From assembly GCF_034479615.1 (NCBI RefSeq), contig NZ_CP140255.1, forward strand, positions 1,364,001 through 1,428,000: a stretch of DNA of 64,000 nt, read 5' to 3'. The first letter of the stretch is position 1; each line of letters starts with the position of its first letter. Position numbers and translations under genes: made by a program. Of the stretch, positions 53,989 through 62,308 are shown piece by piece. The stretch comes from Vreelandella neptunia. GTDB lineage: Bacteria > Pseudomonadota > Gammaproteobacteria > Pseudomonadales > Halomonadaceae. The notes under the pieces were generated by a model that saw only the letters and a program-made list of their open reading frames with translations, did not search any database and was not told the origin of the DNA.

Positions 53989-55686
53989 TCATGCGTTGGT
54001 GCTATTAGTTTTGGTGCTGTTGATGTTAGTGCTATTCACATTGATGTCAGGAGAGCCAGCGCTCAGGTAGTGCTCCTGGCTCAGCCGAAAGCGCTGAACC
54101 TTACCCGTGGGTGTTTTAGGTAGTGCCTCGATAAATCGTATGGAGCGAGGGTACTTATACGGCGCGATGGTCTGCTTCACGAAGTCCTGCAACATTTGCT
54201 GACACTCTTCATCTTGCTGAAAACCATCGTTTAGAACAACAAAAGCCTCGACAATTTGGCCGCGCTCCTGGCTGGGCGCTCCGATCACCGCGCACTCTTT
54301 CACGGCAGGGTGAGCCAGCAGGGCTGCTTCCACCTCGGGGCCTGCGATGTTATAGCCTGCCGAGACGATCATGTCGTCGTTGCGGGCTGCGAAGTGGAAG
54401 TAACCCACCTCATCCTGGTAAAACGCATCACCGGTGATATTCCAGCCCGCCTTTACATACTTTTGCTGGCGCTTATCGGCCAGGTAGCGGCAGCCGGTAG
54501 GGCCGCGCACGGCCAGTTTGCCGACCGTGCCGTGGGGCACATCATTCATCTCGTCATCAACAATACGCGCTTCGTAACCGGTCACCGGCTTGCCGGTACA
54601 GCTGGGGCGATGGTCATCCAGACGGTTGGAGATAAAGATGTGCAGCATCTCTGTCGCGCCGATGCCATCGAGGATGGGCGTACCGGTTTGCTTGATCCAG
54701 TCATGATAAATCGGTGCGGGCAGGGTTTCGCCAGCGGAAACCGCCACGCGCAGACTGCTCAAATCCTCATGGCTGGTAGGCGCCGACAGCATCGCCCGGT
54801 AGGCCGTCGGTGCGGTGAAGACCACCGTGGCCTGATACTCGCGGATAATGTCCATCATATTGGGCGGGGAGGCGTGTTCGAGTAGTACGGCGGTGGCGCC
54901 GAAGCGCAGCGGGAAAATGGCCAGCCCGCCCAGGCCAAAGGTAAATGCCAGCGGCGGCGAACCGACGAACACGTCCTCGGGTGTTACCTGTAGGACTTCC
55001 TTGGCGTAGCCGTCGGCAATGACCAGCAGGTCGCGGTGAAAGTGCATGGTGGCTTTGGGTGAGCCGGTAGTGCCAGAGGTAAACCCCAGCAGCGCCACAT
55101 CGTCGGCGGCGGTATCCACCGCTTTAAAGGAGGCGGGTTTGCCCAGCGCTAAACGGTCAAGCTCTGCGTCGTGGTTAGCTGTGCCATCAAAGCCAACCAC
55201 ACGTTTGAGCGCCGGGCTATGTTGTTGGCACTCAATCAGTTCATCGAGCAGGCGGGTATCGCAGAGGGCGAGGCTGATTGCCGCTTTATCGATTACCTGG
55301 CATAGCTCTTTGGTGCGCAGCATCGGCATGGTGTTGACCACCACGGCGCCGGCCTTGGTGGCGGCCAGCCAGCAGGCCACCATGGCCGGGTTGTTCGCCG
55401 AACGGATCAATACCCGCTGGCCGGGAACCACGCCCAGGTCTTCGACTAGCACGTGAGCAAGGCGGTTGGTCCACTCGGTGAGCTCTTGATAGGTGCGACG
55501 ACGGCCATTGCCCGCTAAGGCAATTCGTTCACCGTAACCCTGGTCGAGCAGCCGGTCGCAGAGTTCAACGCCCGCGTTAAGTCGTTGGGGATAATTGTAG
55601 CCCGCGAGCAGGAACTCAGGCTGACAATCAGTGGGTGGCAGGTTATCCCGCGCAAAAGTATCAGCATGGGCCGACTGGATGTACAT
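53989..55686 (-). CDS. abmG: 2-aminobenzoate-CoA ligase (benzoate-CoA ligase family)
   Basis: Acyl-adenylating enzyme, 565 residues, that activates anthranilate to anthraniloyl-CoA. I start at ATG 55686, 6 nt after GGAGG; a TTG six bases earlier is in frame. Adenylate-forming motifs: GFTSGTTGSPK (P-loop), AFTFGLGG, DGIGATEMLHIF, and catalytic Lys in LPKTPTGKVQRFRL. The benzoate-CoA ligase type is shown by HFHRDLLVIADGYAKEVL. The substrate follows from the adjoining anthraniloyl-CoA monooxygenase gene; benzoate or salicylate are alternatives. The C-terminus is an odd repetitive Asn/Ser/Thr tail (NVNSTNINSTKTNSTN), probably slippage-derived. Confidence 0.85.
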   Translation of the reverse strand: MYIQSAHADTFARDNLPPTDCQPEFLLAGYNYPQRLNAGVELCDRLLDQGYGERIALAGNGRRRTYQELTEWTNRLAHVLVEDLGVVPGQRVLIRSANNPAMVACWLAATKAGAVVVNTMPMLRTKELCQVIDKAAISLALCDTRLLDELIECQQHSPALKRVVGFDGTANHDAELDRLALGKPASFKAVDTAADDVALLGFTSGTTGSPKATMHFHRDLLVIADGYAKEVLQVTPEDVFVGSPPLAFTFGLGGLAIFPLRFGATAVLLEHASPPNMMDIIREYQATVVFTAPTAYRAMLSAPTSHEDLSSLRVAVSAGETLPAPIYHDWIKQTGTPILDGIGATEMLHIFISNRLDDHRPSCTGKPVTGYEARIVDDEMNDVPHGTVGKLAVRGPTGCRYLADKRQQKYVKAGWNITGDAFYQDEVGYFHFAARNDDMIVSAGYNIAGPEVEAALLAHPAVKECAVIGAPSQERGQIVEAFVVLNDGFQQDEECQQMLQDFVKQTIAPYKYPRSIRFIEALPKTPTGKVQRFRLSQEHYLSAGSPDINVNSTNINSTKTNSTNA

Positions 55687-55719
55687 GACCAACCTCCGTA
55701 TTTGGTGTCGTTGTTTATT

Positions 55720-55753
55720 CCTGACGACGCCTCTGCGTGAGGCGTTATCAGGG
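55720..55753. other. Intercistronic hairpin between acyl-CoA dehydrogenase and CoA ligase genes
   Basis: ACGCCTC-TGCGT-GAGGCGT (7 bp) is extended by CCTGA/TCAGG, with a small internal loop. It lies in the widest gap (127 bp) of the operon. There is no T-run on the transcribed strand, so it is more likely an mRNA processing or stability element than a terminator. Confidence 0.5.
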
Positions 55754-55813
55754 ATACGGTGTCTGGCGTTGTGTTTTATTGTTTTTGAGAGCTACTGTAC
55801 GGTTTTTTGCTAT

Positions 55814-56947
55814 TTACTCTTCCGCGAGCATGCTGCGGGCGATGACTACTTTTTGTACATCTGAGGCACCTTCATAAATACGCAGCGCGCGGATTTCCCG
55901 ATAGAGGCTTTCGATAATATGGCCTTTGCGAACGCCGTCGCCGCCGTGAAGCTGTACTGCCTGGTCAATCACCTGCTGGGCCTGGTCGGTGGCAAATAGC
56001 TTGGCCATTGCCGCTTCGCGAGTTACCCGCTCCGCGCCTTGATCTTTCGTCCAAGCAGCGCGGTAAACCAGAAGGGCGGCGGCATCCACGTTTAGCGCCA
56101 TATCGGCCAAGTGGCCCTGCACCATTTGTAGATCAGCAAGAGTGGCGCCAAACAGCTCCCGGGAGCGGCTGCGGGAGAGCGACTCTTCCAGTGCCCGGCG
56201 GGCGAAGCCCAGGGCTGCCGCGCCAACCGTGGAGCGGAAAACGTCCAGCACCGACATGGCGATCTTAAAGCCCTGCCCAGGCTTGCCGATCAAGGCGCTA
56301 GCAGGCAGCACCATATCGTTGAAGCCCAGCCGTGCCAGCGGGTGAGGTGCCACCGACTCCAGGCGCTCACGAATCTCCAGTCCGGGTGTGTCGGCAGGCA
56401 CTAAAAAGGCCGAAAGGCCTTTGGCACCGGGATCTTCGCCGGTGCGGGCAAAGACCGTGTAGATGTCGGCGATGCCGCCGTTAGAGATCCAGATCTTTTC
56501 GCCATTTAAGCGGTAGCTGTCGCCATCGCGCTCGGCGGTAGTATCCAGTTGGGCCACATCAGATCCCGAGCGTGGCTCGCTTAGGGCAAACGCGGAAATG
56601 GCTTCACCACGCCGGGTTTTGTCCAGCCACTGCTTCTGTTCATCGCTGCCATAAAGGCTGATGGCGCCGGTTCCCAGCCCCTGCATGGCAAATGAAAAAT
56701 CGGCCAGGCCATCATGGCGAGCCAGGGTTTCACGGATCAGGCAGAGACTGCGCACATCGATATGCTCGCCCGCTGTGCCTTCCAGAAACCCGGCCTTGCC
56801 TAAATCGCGTACCAGTTGAATACAGGTGGTATCCACGTCGCTGTGGTCGCGGGGAAGTTCAGAGCGGCACCACGCTTCGAGCTGCTGGGAAAGTTCGCGG
56901 TGCCTGGCCTCGAAAAAGGGCCACGCTAGAAAGCTCGTGTCGCTCAT
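55814..56947 (-). CDS. Acyl-CoA dehydrogenase
   Basis: FAD flavoprotein of 377 residues, four-helix/beta/four-helix ACAD fold: [37 protein letters not shown] (FAD/substrate loop), [20 protein letters not shown] and [20 protein letters not shown] with [16 protein letters not shown]. The catalytic base position appears to be the Glu of YEGASDVQK. In the anthranilate pathway it should act in the beta-oxidation-like steps after ring reduction. Its ATG shares one base with the enoyl-CoA hydratase stop. Confidence 0.9.
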   Translation of the reverse strand: MSDTSFLAWPFFEARHRELSQQLEAWCRSELPRDHSDVDTTCIQLVRDLGKAGFLEGTAGEHIDVRSLCLIRETLARHDGLADFSFAMQGLGTGAISLYGSDEQKQWLDKTRRGEAISAFALSEPRSGSDVAQLDTTAERDGDSYRLNGEKIWISNGGIADIYTVFARTGEDPGAKGLSAFLVPADTPGLEIRERLESVAPHPLARLGFNDMVLPASALIGKPGQGFKIAMSVLDVFRSTVGAAALGFARRALEESLSRSRSRELFGATLADLQMVQGHLADMALNVDAAALLVYRAAWTKDQGAERVTREAAMAKLFATDQAQQVIDQAVQLHGGDGVRKGHIIESLYREIRALRIYEGASDVQKVVIARSMLAEE

Positions 56948-57759
56948 CAGTCCCCCTTGAACTCAGGTTTTTGTTTGGCTACAAAGGCGTGGTAGGCGCG
57001 CGCGAAATCGTTGGTCTGCATGCAGATCGCCTGGGCCTGGGCTTCTGATTCGATGGCCTGCTCCAGGCTCATGGACCACTCCTGATTTAGCTGGGTCTTG
57101 GTAATGCTGTGGGCAAAGGTGGGCCCACTAGCCAGCCGGGTGGCGTAGGCGATGGCGTCTTCTTCGAGAGCGTCCGATTCGACCACACGGTTGTAGAAGC
57201 CCCACTGCAGACCTTCCTCGGCACTCATGCTGCGGCCGCTGTAGAGCAGGTCGGCGGCGCGGCCCTGGCCGATAATGCGCGGTAGCATGGCGCAGGCGCC
57301 CATATCGCAGCCCGCCAAGCCCACCCGGGTAAACAGGAATGCTGTGCTGGCGCGAGGGGTGGCAAAGCGAATATCCGAGGACATGGCGATAATTGCCCCT
57401 GCACCCACGCAAATGCCGTCCACCGCGGCAATGATCGGTTTGCCGCAGTTGAGCATGGCCTTGACCAGATCCCCGGTCATGCGGGTGAACTCGAGCAGGC
57501 CCTTCATATCCTTGCCCACCAGGGGGCCGATGATTTCGTGTACGTCGCCGCCGGAGCAGAAGTTCTCGCCGTTGGAGGTAAACACCACGGCATGCACATC
57601 CGAGGCATAGACCAGGTCACGGAAGGTATCGCGCAGCTCAGCGTAGCTCTCAAAGGTCAGTGGGTTCTTGCGCTCTGGGCGATTCAACCGGATAACGGCG
57701 ACACCACCTCTCATTTCCCAAATAAAATGCTCGGGGGCTAAGTCAGCCATGCTCTTCAT
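56947..57759 (-). CDS. Enoyl-CoA hydratase/isomerase family protein
   Basis: 270-residue crotonase: [20 protein letters not shown], the oxyanion-hole segment [13 protein letters not shown], and [20 protein letters not shown]. The stretch [18 protein letters not shown] has Cys/Asp where hydratases usually keep a catalytic Glu (PExG), so it may be a CoA hydrolase or ring-opening hydrolase rather than a simple hydratase; this matters because the pathway needs hydrolytic ring opening. Starts at 57759 (or Met4, 57750), 43 bp after the MarR gene. Confidence 0.87.
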   Translation of the reverse strand: MKSMADLAPEHFIWEMRGGVAVIRLNRPERKNPLTFESYAELRDTFRDLVYASDVHAVVFTSNGENFCSGGDVHEIIGPLVGKDMKGLLEFTRMTGDLVKAMLNCGKPIIAAVDGICVGAGAIIAMSSDIRFATPRASTAFLFTRVGLAGCDMGACAMLPRIIGQGRAADLLYSGRSMSAEEGLQWGFYNRVVESDALEEDAIAYATRLASGPTFAHSITKTQLNQEWSMSLEQAIESEAQAQAICMQTNDFARAYHAFVAKQKPEFKGD

Positions 57760-57802
57760 ACTCTTGTTCTCGCCTGTCAGTGATTAATCTGTGCCGCCGT
57801 CG

Positions 57803-58291
57803 TTAAGATAAGGAGGCGTCTTTAGAGGCAGTCGGCAAGCGGTGCAGCAGTTCGCCTATGTGGTGAGCGTCCTCTTCGGTTACCCCCTCAAACAGCGCAT
57901 TGATCCAGCGCTCATGCTCAACGGCCATGGCCCTGAAGCTTTCGCGACCAGTGCTGGTCAGGCAGACCCGCGTGGCGCGCCGGTCGCCCTCAATGGCAAT
58001 ACGCTCCACGGCGCCATCCTCTACTAAGCGGTCAATAATGCCGGTGACGTTGCCGTTGGAAACCCGCAGCCGCTTGGAGAGCTCGTTCATTTTTAGGCCC
58101 TCCTCCGCGGCATATAGCGCGGCCATCACATCAAAACGCGGCAGCGTAGAGTCATGCTCAGTGCGCAGGCGTTCACGCAGCTCGGACTCCACCTGACGGG
58201 TAACCCGCAGCATGCGCAGCCATAAGCGCAGGCGCTCCTTGCTTAAGCCTTTCTTTTCTACACCGTTTTTTTCTAGACCCTCGGCTGTCAT
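57803..58291 (-). CDS. MarR-family transcriptional regulator
   Basis: 162 residues. Winged-helix DNA-binding domain: LPRFDVMAALYAAEEGLKM, ELSKRLRVSNGNVTGIIDRL and the wing ERIAIEGDRRATRVCLT. It lies inside the anthranilate operon, overlapping the SDR gene by 4 bp, so it is probably autoregulated and responds to anthraniloyl-CoA or anthranilate, as MarR proteins of CoA-dependent aromatic pathways do. A likely operator is the palindrome at 61413-61424. Confidence 0.91.
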   Translation of the reverse strand: MTAEGLEKNGVEKKGLSKERLRLWLRMLRVTRQVESELRERLRTEHDSTLPRFDVMAALYAAEEGLKMNELSKRLRVSNGNVTGIIDRLVEDGAVERIAIEGDRRATRVCLTSTGRESFRAMAVEHERWINALFEGVTEEDAHHIGELLHRLPTASKDASLS

Positions 58292-59058
58292 ACCTCTCCT
58301 CCTGAGATTGAGATCGCCTGTCCGTTTATTGCGCCACTGTTAGGCCCGCATAGCCATAGGGCCGTTGCGGTGACTTCCGCAGGTGTGACTAAGCGGCCGG
58401 TGGGGTTGGTCGATTGAAAGTGCGCGGTGGCTTGTTCGGCTGACTGGCCGGTTTTGGTCACAATATTCTCCACGCTGGCGGCCAGTAACGGCGTATCGGT
58501 AAAGCCGGGGCAGAGCGCATTAACGGTCATATCGCGGGTGGCGGTTTCAGCCGCCAGAGAACGTACCAACCCCACTACGCCATGCTTTGCCGCGCAGTAA
58601 GCGCCCACATATGCGTAACCTTTAAGGCCCGCAGTGGAGGCAACGGCGATAAGGCGCCCGCCGTCGTTCAACTGCTTCAAGCCCTCGCGCAGGGTCAGAA
58701 ACACTCCGCTAAGGTTGACGTTCAACATGCGCTGCCACTGCTCGAAGGAGGTCTTGGCGAACGGCGCGCTCTCTGCCGCCCCGGCGTTGGCAATAACGAT
58801 ATCCACACTGCCGATCTTCTCGAATAGCGCCACCATGGCGGCTTCGTCGGTGACATCGACCACCGCGAAGTGAATGGCGTTGTGCTGCTCGGCGACGGCT
58901 TGAAGAGCAGCCTCCCGACGGCCGGTAATGGTGACGTCGGCGCCTGCTTGAGCAAAGGCCAGGGCCATATCGGCACCGATACCGCTGCCGCCGCCGGTAA
59001 TCACCGCCCGCTTGCCTGCCAGGCTGTTCGCTGCCGAGTTTCTATCGGATTGGCTCAT
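58288..59058 (-). CDS. Short-chain dehydrogenase/reductase (3-hydroxyacyl-CoA dehydrogenase type)
   Basis: 256 residues from ATG 59058, which overlaps the monooxygenase stop by 4 bp. Cofactor motif [11 protein letters not shown] motif IANAGAAES, and the active-site Tyr/Lys in [11 protein letters not shown]. The Gly-rich loop, the GRRE following it and the D in VVDVTD suggest NAD rather than NADP preference, but not firmly. It would oxidise the hydroxyacyl-CoA intermediate or reduce the ring ketone made by the monooxygenase/reductase. Confidence 0.9.
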   Translation of the reverse strand: MSQSDRNSAANSLAGKRAVITGGGSGIGADMALAFAQAGADVTITGRREAALQAVAEQHNAIHFAVVDVTDEAAMVALFEKIGSVDIVIANAGAAESAPFAKTSFEQWQRMLNVNLSGVFLTLREGLKQLNDGGRLIAVASTAGLKGYAYVGAYCAAKHGVVGLVRSLAAETATRDMTVNALCPGFTDTPLLAASVENIVTKTGQSAEQATAHFQSTNPTGRLVTPAEVTATALWLCGPNSGAINGQAISISGGEV

Positions 59059-61340
59059 ACCCAACCCTCGCCACGTTCAGCCAAGCGCTGTAGCTGATCG
59101 GCGCCGGCTCGGTAGGGCGCCGGCCACTCCACCTCACTATCGCCCAGCCCCGCAGCAACGTGCAGTAGCCAGTAGGGGTCGGCAAGATGAGGGCGAGCGA
59201 TACAGACTAAGTCGGCGCGCCCAGCCATCAGAATCGAGTTCACATGGTCGGCCTGATAGATATTGCCCACCGCCATGGTGGCGATTGGCGTCTCATTACG
59301 AATCCGGTCAGAGAAGGGCGTTTGGAACATGCGCCCATAGACCGGTTTGGCCTGGGTTGAAGTTTGCCCGGCAGAGACATCGACAATATCCACCTCCGCG
59401 TCGCGCAGCCGTTTGGCGATCTCTACCGCATCGTCGGGGGTGATGCCTTCAGCGCCGCACCAGTCGTTGGCAGAAATGCGCACCGACAGCGGCTTATGGG
59501 CAGGCCAAACGCGACGCACGGCGTTGATCACTTCAAGCGGGTAGCGCAGCCGGTTATCCAGTGAACCGCCATACTCATCGTCACGGTGGTTGGTTAATGG
59601 CGTGATAAACGAAGAGAGCAGGTAGCCGTGGGCGGCGTGGATCTCGATCATGTCGAAACCTGCGTGATCGGCCATCTGCGCCGCGCTAACGAACTCGTCG
59701 CGCACGCGATCCATATCGCGCCGATCCATGGCTTTGGGTACTTGATTGCGCGCTGACCAGGGCTGTGCTGAAGCTGCCAATATTGGCCAATTGCCATCCG
59801 CAAGCGGGGCATCCATTTCCTGCCAGCCCAGTTGAGTAGAGCCTTTTGCTCCTGAGTGGCCGATTTGGGCGCACAGCTTGGCCTTGGTTTCCGTGTGCAC
59901 GAAATCACAAAGACGCTTCCACGCTGATTCATGTTCGGGGGCGTATAAGCCTGGGCAGCCGGGGGTAATTCGCCCGGTGGGGCTGACGCAAGTCATCTCG
60001 GTGTATACCAGGCCTGCGCCACCCTTGGCGCGCTCTGCGTAGTGGCTAAAGTGCCAATCGGTAGGGCAGCCATCGACGGCTTTATACTGGGCCATTGGGG
60101 AGACCACCACGCGATTAACCAGGGTCATATCGCGCAGTTGATAAGGCGCAAACATCGGTGCGCGGGCGCTGCCAGGGTTGCCCGCCTGGGTTTGAAACCA
60201 GCGCTCTGCGCTCTCCAGCCAATTTGGGTCGCGCACCCGTAAGTTTTCGTGGCTAATGCGCTGGGAACGGGTTAACAGCGAGTAGTTGAACTGTACCGGG
60301 TCGAGATCCAGGTAACGTTCGATTTGCTCAAACCACTCGGTGGAGTTGCGCGCCGCCGACTGAAGGCGCAGCACCTCGAAACGGCGGTCTTCTTCATAGC
60401 GAGCGACGGCAGCTTGCATGCTGCTTTCACTGTGCAAGTAATTAGCCAGTGCAATGGCGCTCTCCAGGGCGAGCTTGGAGCCGGAGCCGATTGAGAAATG
60501 CGCGGTGGCGGCGGCGTCACCCATCAGCACCACGTTCTCATAGCTCCAGCGTTCGCAGAGTACTCGTGGAAAGTTTATCCACGCCGAGCCACGAATATGG
60601 TTGGCGTTGGTCATCAGCGCGTGGCCGTCAAGATGCTTGGCAAAGATACGCTCGCAGACGGCAATGGATTCCTGCTGGTTCATTTCGCCAAAGCCAAACG
60701 CCTGCCAGGTGGCTTCACTGCACTCAACGATAAAGGTCGCCGTATCCTTATCAAACTGATAGGCGTGGGCCCATACCCAACCATGCTCGGTCTTCTCGAA
60801 AATAAAGGTGAAGGCATCGTTGAAGGTTTGATGGGTACCCAGCCAAACGAACTTACACGCCCGTACATCAATGTCGGGCTTGAAGTGTTCGGCGTAAGTT
60901 TGGCGGGTGCGGGAGTTGAGACCGTCGGCGGCCAGTACCAGGTCATATTCACGACGAAGCTGCTCAATGGAGGCTTCCGTTATATCGGTTTCAAAGCGCA
61001 TCTCTACGCCCAGCTCACGAGCGCGCTCTTGGAGCAGAATCAGCAGTTGGCGGCGGCCAATGCCGCAGAAGCCGTGGCCGGTAGAGACCGTTCCTACCCC
61101 TTTATGAACAACGGCAATGTCATCCCAATAGGCGAAATGCTCGCGAATTCGCTCTGCGCTGACCGGGTCGTTGGCGGCCAGGTTGTCGAGGGTTTCGTCT
61201 GACAGCACCACTCCCCAACCGAAAGTGTCGTCTGCACGGTTGCGCTCAATCACCACCATCTCATGGGAGGGGTCGTGTAACTTCACGCTGATAGCGAAAT
61301 AGAGGCCGGCAGGCCCTCCACCCAGGCAGGCGATTCTCAT
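59055..61340 (-). CDS. Anthraniloyl-CoA monooxygenase/reductase, two-domain flavoprotein fusion
   Basis: 761 residues from ATG 61340 (GGAG upstream, [17 protein letters not shown]); the frame runs to 61406 without a site. The N-terminal half (about 1-370) is an FAD aromatic hydroxylase of the salicylyl-CoA 5-hydroxylase type: [38 protein letters not shown]. The C-terminal half (about 385-755) is an old-yellow-enzyme-like FMN reductase: [51 protein letters not shown]. This fusion is the hallmark enzyme of aerobic CoA-dependent anthranilate degradation (Azoarcus evansii type): it hydroxylates and then reduces the ring, giving a nonaromatic amino-oxocyclohexene carboxyl-CoA. First gene of the 13-gene operon. 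Confidence 0.93.
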   Translation of the reverse strand: MRIACLGGGPAGLYFAISVKLHDPSHEMVVIERNRADDTFGWGVVLSDETLDNLAANDPVSAERIREHFAYWDDIAVVHKGVGTVSTGHGFCGIGRRQLLILLQERARELGVEMRFETDITEASIEQLRREYDLVLAADGLNSRTRQTYAEHFKPDIDVRACKFVWLGTHQTFNDAFTFIFEKTEHGWVWAHAYQFDKDTATFIVECSEATWQAFGFGEMNQQESIAVCERIFAKHLDGHALMTNANHIRGSAWINFPRVLCERWSYENVVLMGDAAATAHFSIGSGSKLALESAIALANYLHSESSMQAAVARYEEDRRFEVLRLQSAARNSTEWFEQIERYLDLDPVQFNYSLLTRSQRISHENLRVRDPNWLESAERWFQTQAGNPGSARAPMFAPYQLRDMTLVNRVVVSPMAQYKAVDGCPTDWHFSHYAERAKGGAGLVYTEMTCVSPTGRITPGCPGLYAPEHESAWKRLCDFVHTETKAKLCAQIGHSGAKGSTQLGWQEMDAPLADGNWPILAASAQPWSARNQVPKAMDRRDMDRVRDEFVSAAQMADHAGFDMIEIHAAHGYLLSSFITPLTNHRDDEYGGSLDNRLRYPLEVINAVRRVWPAHKPLSVRISANDWCGAEGITPDDAVEIAKRLRDAEVDIVDVSAGQTSTQAKPVYGRMFQTPFSDRIRNETPIATMAVGNIYQADHVNSILMAGRADLVCIARPHLADPYWLLHVAAGLGDSEVEWPAPYRAGADQLQRLAERGEGWV

Positions 61341-61388
61341 TTTTATTCTCCACTGGAAACACACTCTTTTCTGAAGATAGGAGAAGGT

Positions 61389-61424
61389 TTTATAAAATTC
61401 AAGCATAAACTTTTTAAGCTTAAA
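61389..61424 (-). promoter_or_regulatory. Candidate promoter and MarR-type operator of the anthranilate operon
   Basis: On the minus strand, TTAAAA is followed after 17 bp by TATAAA, a plausible sigma-70 promoter about 55 bp before the operon's first ATG. Overlapping its -35 end is the 12-bp perfect palindrome TTTAAGCTTAAA (61413-61424), and a similar AAGCATAAA lies beside it (61401-61409). The internal MarR protein is the obvious candidate ligand. The rest of the gap up to rsd (61425-61711) shows no recognised gene. Confidence 0.4.
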
Positions 61425-61711
61425 GTATTTTTCTGTGAGTAGGCGTGTGAGCGTTTAAAACCCTCATGCGGCTCTGCTCGCAATGGTGGCCGGAAGATGA
61501 GAGCATGAATAGACGCAGGAATATGGCAGTGGCAGCCGCTTGAGGGCGCTGGTTATCAGCTATAGAAGAAAGCGTTATGGGCAGTGAACTTTTAGTACCA
61601 TGGAAACCGTACTTGCTGGGATTGACAGAGGTAGGTGTAGGCGCGACTCTAGCCCTATCGCTGTTTTGAGTAGTTAATAGTTGTTAAAGGTGAGTTTAAG
61701 GAGAAAGCCCC

Positions 61712-62200
61712 ATGCTCGAAGATTGCAAAAATGCCCTGGAGCGCTGGGGAGGCGTGCATACTCTGATCGACCGATGGCTGGATCAGCGTCGTCAGCTACT
61801 AATTAGCTTTATCGAACTGAAAGAGGCGTGTGATGCTGAGCTGGAAGCAGTCAGCAAAGCACCTATCGATACGTTCAGTGAAAAGCTAATGGATTACATC
61901 AGCGCAGGTCACTTTGAGATTTACCCCCAGCTCTCGGAAGAGGCACGGGCCTTTGGCGACGAGAGCGCACTCGTCATCGCGTCGAAGTTGCTTGAGCGTC
62001 TAGAAATGTCCACCGAGATGGTGCTGGAGTTTGATACCGATTTTGGCTCCACGCTTAGCTGCGAGCAAAATATCGCACGCCTACCTGCCTGGATTGACCG
62101 CTTAGCCCGTGGCCTTACTGAACGCTTCGCGCTGGAAGACCAGTTAATCGCGCGCTTGCACGCCGCCCATAGCCCGCAGCACACCAAAGCCCCCGCTTAA
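61712..62200 (+). CDS. rsd: Anti-sigma-70 regulator Rsd/AlgQ
   Basis: 162 residues, all-helical. The family start is clear: MLEDCKNALERWGGVHTLID then RWLDQRRQLLISF. Rsd binds the housekeeping sigma factor in stationary phase; in pseudomonads the ortholog AlgQ also affects alginate and siderophore genes. AAGGAG precedes the ATG. It is divergent from the anthranilate operon (372 bp between starts) and convergent with the RND gene. Confidence 0.88.
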   Translation: MLEDCKNALERWGGVHTLIDRWLDQRRQLLISFIELKEACDAELEAVSKAPIDTFSEKLMDYISAGHFEIYPQLSEEARAFGDESALVIASKLLERLEMSTEMVLEFDTDFGSTLSCEQNIARLPAWIDRLARGLTERFALEDQLIARLHAAHSPQHTKAPA

Positions 62201-62219
62201 GTAAGCCCCTATTAAACAG

Positions 62220-62240
62220 GCGCCGCCATGCGGCGCTTTT
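62220..62240 (+). terminator. Rho-independent terminator after rsd
   Basis: GCGCCGC-CAT-GCGGCGC is a perfect 7-bp stem followed by TTTT, 20 bp after the rsd stop. It lies between convergent genes. Confidence 0.8.
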
Positions 62241-62308
62241 GACCCTTTCATTATTACGCCTACCCCGCTGGGCCGTTGTGGCAAGTGGGCTAAAAATCTA
62301 TACACCAT

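Noticed and set aside
54256..54885. 209-codon open frame antisense to the CoA ligase
   Set aside because: Shadow of a GC-rich gene with conserved adenylation motifs on the other strand.
60498..61202. 234-codon open frame antisense to the anthraniloyl-CoA monooxygenase
   Set aside because: The opposite strand encodes clear flavoprotein motifs over the whole span; the antisense product resembles nothing.
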